Source of the DNA: Raphanus sativus
Taxonomy: Eukaryota; Streptophyta; Magnoliopsida; Brassicales; Brassicaceae
DNA length: 64,000 nucleotides
Direction of reading: 5' to 3'
Assembly (NCBI RefSeq): GCF_000801105.2
Contig: NC_079514.1
Span: 20,562,293-20,626,292 of the forward strand
The translations under genes were made by a program, and so were the position numbers. Shown piece after piece: positions 59,080 through 64,000 of the stretch. Position 1 is the first letter of the stretch; each line of letters starts with the position of its first letter. The notes under the pieces were generated by a model that was given only the letters and a program-made list of their open reading frames with translations, made no database searches and was not told the origin of the DNA.

Positions 59080-61418
59080 TGTAACAACCCCGAACCGTCC
59101 TAAACATATGTCGGACCACCGGCCAACAATCAAACAAGAACATGACCGATGAACCAATCAATGCCAAATGTTGGAGATGAAAGGCCAACCGGCCAGCCAA
59201 CAATCAAACAAGAACACGACTGACCGTCCAACCCAACACCCTGATCCGGAAGCTATGTGACGTGTTAGAAACAATCCGGTCAGAGTCGCATAACTTACAC
59301 TACAACTTAGACCAGTTCACCCACTAACTCGTCCCGCTAAATCAAGGCATAAGGCTTTTCAACCCGTACCAAGAGTTAACAGTTTCCGTTAGATTGAGGC
59401 CTAAGACTTTTCAACCCGTACCAAGAGGTAACGTTGTGTTTGACCGGACTAGTAAATTATCAGAGTACTCATGATGCATATATAGAACAATTACTTTATT
59501 AACTCAAAGAAATATTCATACATTGAATAATTCAATACTGGGCCCGACCTAATGCCAAATCGAGTCAACTAAACACAAATCAAATACCGTTTACAAAAGG
59601 CTTGAAAATCTACACCGGCGGTCCAACGTTCAGCACCAAGCTATCCGATCGTCCTTACTAAAGTAACCTGCAAAAATGACAACGGAGTTAGATGCGTAAC
59701 CTAATGTTACTCAGTGAGCTGGCGACATCTACCCGCAACCTAGAAACTAACCCAGACAACCCAAAATAACAATCAATCTAGCCTAAGCAAGCAATCTAAC
59801 TAAGGCTAGGCAAACCGTTACTAAGTTAGACTTGGCCTCCTGCCATGATCTAACTTCAAGTAACGGGAACCTGCATGAAAGCAAGTCAACAACCAATCCC
59901 CTAGTTAACCATATATATGCATGAGTTCAATACTCATGTAGTGTTAGACACTTAGACTATATAAGTATCATTAACCGGTCGACCAACAATCAGACAAGAA
60001 CATGATCGGCCAACCAATGAAACCAAGCTTTAATATCCACCACCCTTCACAAGCAATCTTTCAGACACACCAACATCAGGCCTACACTAACCAAATACAC
60101 ATCAAGTCTAATCCGGTACCTAACCCGAATTAGATCTCAATGTTAGAAATCTACAAGCAAATCAATCAACAACAATCACAATAACAATAAGAAGATAATA
60201 ATTAACTACGACTCGACTCTAACTCGTAACACTGTATATTGGTGCTACATTTACTCTAGGGTTCCATAACCCTTTATGACACTCTAACACAACACTCTAA
60301 CCTGGGCCCTGGTGACTTCGTGTTCCTTCTCAACATCGGCAATATCCTATCTCCCTACCACAAAGGCCAGGAGAAGGAACTTTCGACTGACTGTGGCCCA
60401 CAGTCCTTCGGCTCACCGGGCGACAGCCCACATTCCTTTCGGATCACTACCACATTGCACCGTCGTATAATACTCAGCCATAAGTCATGACTTCGTTCCT
60501 CTGTGTCTTCCCGATCCAGCAAATAAGGGGTTTCCTTGAACCCGTTGGGTACGAGGCTGAGGACACTAATCACCCCTAAACAAGCCCAGTATGGGCGGGT
60601 TACGCACATACTGTCGGCATACACACAACCCTATCCTAGACTCTCGACTCTACAACACTAACAACTAGCACCAGTAATCCGGCCTATATGGCCTAGGATC
60701 CCAAGTACTAACATCAAATAAACTAAACAACAATAGCATAACTAATCAAATCAACCGGTTAGTCACTCCCTTACCAAAAGCTGAATAACCTCAATCAACA
60801 AGATTAATTAAACAAGCAAGCATGCATTTAATTAATCTACCAAACAAGAAAGTCAATCAAACCGTTACCCAGATAGTTCAGCCTTCCGCTAGAGAACTAT
60901 CTTTAAAGATAACGAGAACATGCACTCAACCATATAACCACGCAACAATAGAAAACATGATGCATCCTAGTCCTAGTCCTAGTCAGGTTATTAACTCAGT
61001 CTTAATTTCATTTCATCTCAGCTTAACCTGTGCTAAACTAAGTCAGGTTCCATTAAAATAACCCTAGGGACTCTATCATGCAATAACGTGATCATTCTAA
61101 TCTATATGCAACTCGATCTATCCTAAGTTCCAAGTGGAACTCAAGCATAACCATAAAACTACCCTAAATTCCAAGTGGAATTCAAACAAACCAACTCACG
61201 GAACTATCTTAAATTCCAAGTGGAATTCACACAAATCAACTCACAGTGTTCTATGTCGATAATCAGCTGGTTGATCGGAGAGGACTTGGCCAAACCCAAC
61301 TCTGATGTCTTGAATTGACTGGACTGGACTGATCTTAACTTGGACAAAACCTCCCCTGATACTGGTCTTGACTGAACTCAACTCGATCAGAACCTTCCCT
61401 AGCTGCTGGACGATTCTT
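59080..61418. mobile_element. LTR-derived non-coding repeat, Gypsy-like edge
   Basis: The left edge tgtaacaaccccgaaccg is typical of plant Gypsy LTR ends (in either orientation). The next 2.3 kb has no credible gene. Repeats inside include three dispersed copies of caacaatca.acaagaaca (59125, 59199, 59980) and a pair of cttttcaacccgtaccaaga (59356 and 59407). The whole looks like one long LTR or LTR-adjacent region. Family, orientation and right edge are uncertain; it is cut by the next LTR fragment. Confidence 0.42.
61126..61243. repeat. Three short repeats with palindromic core
   Basis: Three copies of ct(a)(t/c)c.taa(g/a)ttccaagtggaa(c/t)tca, starting near 61118, 61160 and 61205, with spacer words shared by the last two (ccaactcac, tcaactcac). 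The core attccaagtggaat is a near-perfect palindrome. Confidence 0.7.
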
Positions 61419-61916
61419 GATATGTGCTCAAATTATCCTAGAGCAACCTTACTCTCATCAAAAGAGGTCAAGTTGTATTACTTAGGAATTGAATCCACAT
61501 GGAGCGATTGAACACGCTATATCTTATTATAACTAATCTAGGTTGAAGATTTCAAAGCAGTAAATAACAAGTAAACTTAAAACTGTGAACAAGACAATTG
61601 CTCAATTGATTGATTTGGGGTTTAACAAATATGATGAAGGCGTTAGACTTAGAATTTCTATTCAGGTTATCAGGATTATAATGATATGAATGCTTATGTG
61701 AGATGCTTGCTTGATATTAAGAACCCAACGGTAACAATAACCGTACCACTGTCGTTTTCTGGGTTATCTATTACTGGATTCAATGATTCAGTACACGCGC
61801 AGGTCATAATCAGGAAGGCATCGATCGATGTTCTGTCGAACGTATCGATCGAAATAGCCTTGTGTCAATCGATCGATATCTCTATAGGAGAATTGGTCGA
61901 TGCGCCTCTAGTAAGC
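61419..61916 (-). mobile_element. 3' half of an Athila-like LTR, reversed
   Basis: On the minus strand it ends gagcacatatca and matches in order the 3' half of the LTR at 61917-63369 (ctagtaatagataacc, cctgaatagaaa, tgtggattc.atccctaagta-like). The TCGATCGA motifs of that LTR are also present. The 5' half is missing. Confidence 0.7.
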
Positions 61917-63369
61917 TGATATACCATGGATTTTACCCATTTTTACCCATGATATATAAGTGTTTTATATACTATTTATTATGTATTGGAGCCTATTTAG
62001 AGTATTTACAGGTTCAGGGACGATTTGGAGAAATATGGTGATTTTGGTGCCTTTTGGAGTCTTTCGCAGTGCAGGACTGTACAGACGCTTCAGATGTTTA
62101 TCTCTCGATGGAGACCTTCCCGCCGTTGGATTTAGCCCATCGTTTGACACAAGATATAACTTTGAGTTAGCTTTCCAATGCCACCGGTCTGAGGTCAATC
62201 GGCATCCTATATCAGAAGTTATGCCCGTTTTACTGAAGGGTGGTCAATCTGCCTCGCGAGAGGAAGTTGTCGAGAAGAGGATTGTATGTCGATCTACACA
62301 GCACACTGCATATCGATCGACAGAGACATCAGAATGTGGGCTGAGTATATTTCATGACTGACTGAAGCCCATGAGTCACTACAAAGTTACCAAAATACCC
62401 TTGACGACCAGAAACCCTATTTATGTTATTTCTAAGTCACTGTTGATGGCGACACTTTCTACGCTTTCTTTTGATTCATTGTTTTTAGTTTAGGAGAGAA
62501 GAGAGGAAATCCTTGAGAGTCCTCTTGGAACTCCTTTGGTTTTTATATCTATTCTGTTGCAATTTCATCTACTCATCTATGATTTCTGTGACAACTATCA
62601 TGTCTGAGTAGATCCACCTGTTAGGTTTAGGGTTCAGATAGGTTATAAGGGATTAGCCCCAAATATAGAATTGCTAAGTTGTGGTATTAATCATTGAGAC
62701 TGTTATTAATGCTTGTTCTTGAGTAATTAACCTGAACTTGATCATAGAATCATTAGGCATAAGCGAGAGCTTGGTCTCTTATCTGACTTGTCTTCTCTGA
62801 TCTAGGATTGCTAGATAGCAGCGAGAGCTGGTCTAGAAACCCTAGTGAACATTTATTCCACCCGCGCATTAAGCTTACTAGAAGCGCGTCGATCGTTATT
62901 CCTATAGAATAATCGATCGACGGAGCGAAAGGTGTATCGATCGATACTCCTATAGAGTCATCGATCGACACTTTCTAATTGATCATCCCGACAGGTGAGA
63001 TCATTGGATCTAGTAATAGATAACCTATACAACGAGAGTTGATCTGTTATTCTTATTGTTGAGTTCTATAATATCATAATTTAGTATCTATATCATTATA
63101 ATTCCAGCCTGAATAGAAACCCTAGATTTAGCTACCATCCTTCCATCAAACAACTCTTGGTTAGATAAGAACAACTGCCTTGTTCACTTTGCTTTCATTT
63201 ATTTATCACATTCATATTTACTGCTTTATAACTGTTTGCCTAGTTTAATCTTAATATATATAGTTTAGTGTATGCCCTAGCTCTCTGTGGATTCGATCCC
63301 TAAGTACTACAATCGAACCTTTTATTTGAGAGAGTAAGATCACTTGTTAGGGTAATTTGAGTGGTATCA
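61917..63369 (+). repeat. 5' LTR of an Athila-like retrotransposon
   Basis: A 1453-bp LTR starting tgatataccatggatttta and ending ggtaatttgagtggtatca, followed four bases later by the primer site. It shares both edges with the solo LTR at 13274-14629. It contains at least six TCGATCGA-like palindromes. Confidence 0.9.
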
Positions 63370-63373
63370 AATT

Positions 63374-63391
63374 TGGCGCCGTTGCCGGGGA
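63374..63391 (+). promoter_or_regulatory. Primer binding site, tRNA-Asp
   Basis: Reads tggcgccgttgccgggga, an exact complement to the 3' end of plant tRNA-Asp(GTC). It is the usual primer site of Athila elements and confirms the right edge of the LTR. Confidence 0.93.
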
Positions 63392-63685
63392 GCAAGGATT
63401 CGCCATTAGACTTGATTAATAGGTTTATTCTAGGTTTTATTTACTGTTTTAAGTTACTTACGAAATTTTTGTTTTCTTGTTTTTCAGGTACATGCCAATT
63501 AGTACCAGAAGCAGCAAGTGAGATTTGCTTTTCTTCTCAGACCCATCACGTTTGGAACGCTCGATCCACAAAGAGAAACTTGCAGCATCGATCGATACCA
63601 CTTATACATCATCGATCGACACTTGTGAAAAAGAATCGATCGACACATCATCTGCAACATCTGTCGATACCAATCTGCGAGCAAC

Positions 63686-64000
63686 CATGAGCGAGATACT
63701 TGTGCTACAAAGGGATGAGAATGGGGACCTGCATGACCAGGATGGTCATCTGCGTAATGCAGCAGGTCAGAGACTTGATGCTCAGGGGAGTGTAATTCCT
63801 GACTCTGATACTGATGCTACAGGAGCTGCTATACCTGTAGATGGGGCTGCTCGACAAAGGACACTGGCTGACTACAACCGTCCAGAGGAGTACTATGTCA
63901 ACAGATCAGCCATTCGTCTACCAGATATCCAGACACAGAATTTCGAGCTGAATCCAAAGTACTACACGCTCGTGGCACAAATACCTTACTCTGGATTATC
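63686..64000 (+). CDS. Athila-like gag, N-terminal part, runs off the window
   Basis: From the ATG at 63686 the frame is open to the edge (105 codons). It reads MSEILVLQRDENGDLHDQDG, a low-complexity Asp/Gly-rich stretch, then LADYNRPEEYYVNRSAIRLP and FELNPKYYTLVAQIPY. The last two are hallmarks of Athila gag. It lies about 295 bases after the primer site, with a leader containing several TCGATCGA words. The rest of gag-pol is outside. Whether the element is intact cannot be told. Confidence 0.82.

Noticed and set aside
58838..59203. Long minus-strand frame with repeated Ser-Leu
   Set aside because: The middle is a GA microsatellite translated; only the short RNase H end is meaningful.
60355..60624. 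89-codon minus-strand frame
   Set aside because: It lies inside LTR-like repeat sequence, has no recognisable domain, and composition does not look coding.

Overview
The window is nuclear DNA of a flowering plant, most probably a Brassicaceae species of the Brassica/Raphanus type. It has intron-bearing genes with GT..AG splice sites, no bacterial-style operons, AT-rich spacers, and a dense, layered transposable-element (TE) load. The two intact host genes resemble Arabidopsis proteins. I ran no database search; family names come from recognised protein motifs and element structure.

Only two ordinary genes are supported. One is a two-exon SAM-dependent methyltransferase of the leucine-carboxyl-methyltransferase-like family (18256-19394, minus, 344 aa). 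The other is a four-exon, GPI-anchored GH17 beta-1,3-glucanase (40622-44002, minus, 430 aa), whose third intron holds a complete foldback transposon. They show no functional link.

Region by region: 1-2000 has a broken Copia gag and an LTR fragment. 2.5-8.0 kb is Helitron debris plus a hAT-type MITE. 8.36-17.57 kb is one large decayed CACTA (En/Spm) element with two transposase genes and a solo LTR inserted between its coding blocks. The methyltransferase gene follows, then a retroposon with an 18-bp target duplication and an inverted tRNA-derived SINE (19.7-21.0 kb). 21.9-36.8 kb is an old LINE split by a nest of LTR elements: a plus-strand gag-protease-only retrotransposon (22622-35515) whose 5' LTR was itself interrupted by a minus-strand relative (23128-29675, 5-bp duplication gaact), followed by a truncated LTR of another family. 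36.85-39.62 kb is the 3' end of a Tat-type Gypsy element carrying an antisense gene. The GH17 gene follows. 45.0-50.4 kb holds two back-to-back Helitrons, the first with a broken RPA-like gene. 50.45-57.05 kb is a complete but inactivated L1 LINE with a 14-bp target duplication. 57.5-58.7 kb is an AT-rich terminal-inverted-repeat element. 59-64 kb is LTR material ending in the intact 5' LTR, tRNA-Asp primer site and gag start of an Athila-like element that runs off the window.

I found no clearly new biological system. The most informative structures are the nested pair of inverted gag-only elements, the LTR/LTR junction inside the LINE, the intronic foldback element with telomere-like repeats, the RPA-carrying Helitron, and the internal repeat block of the CACTA element.
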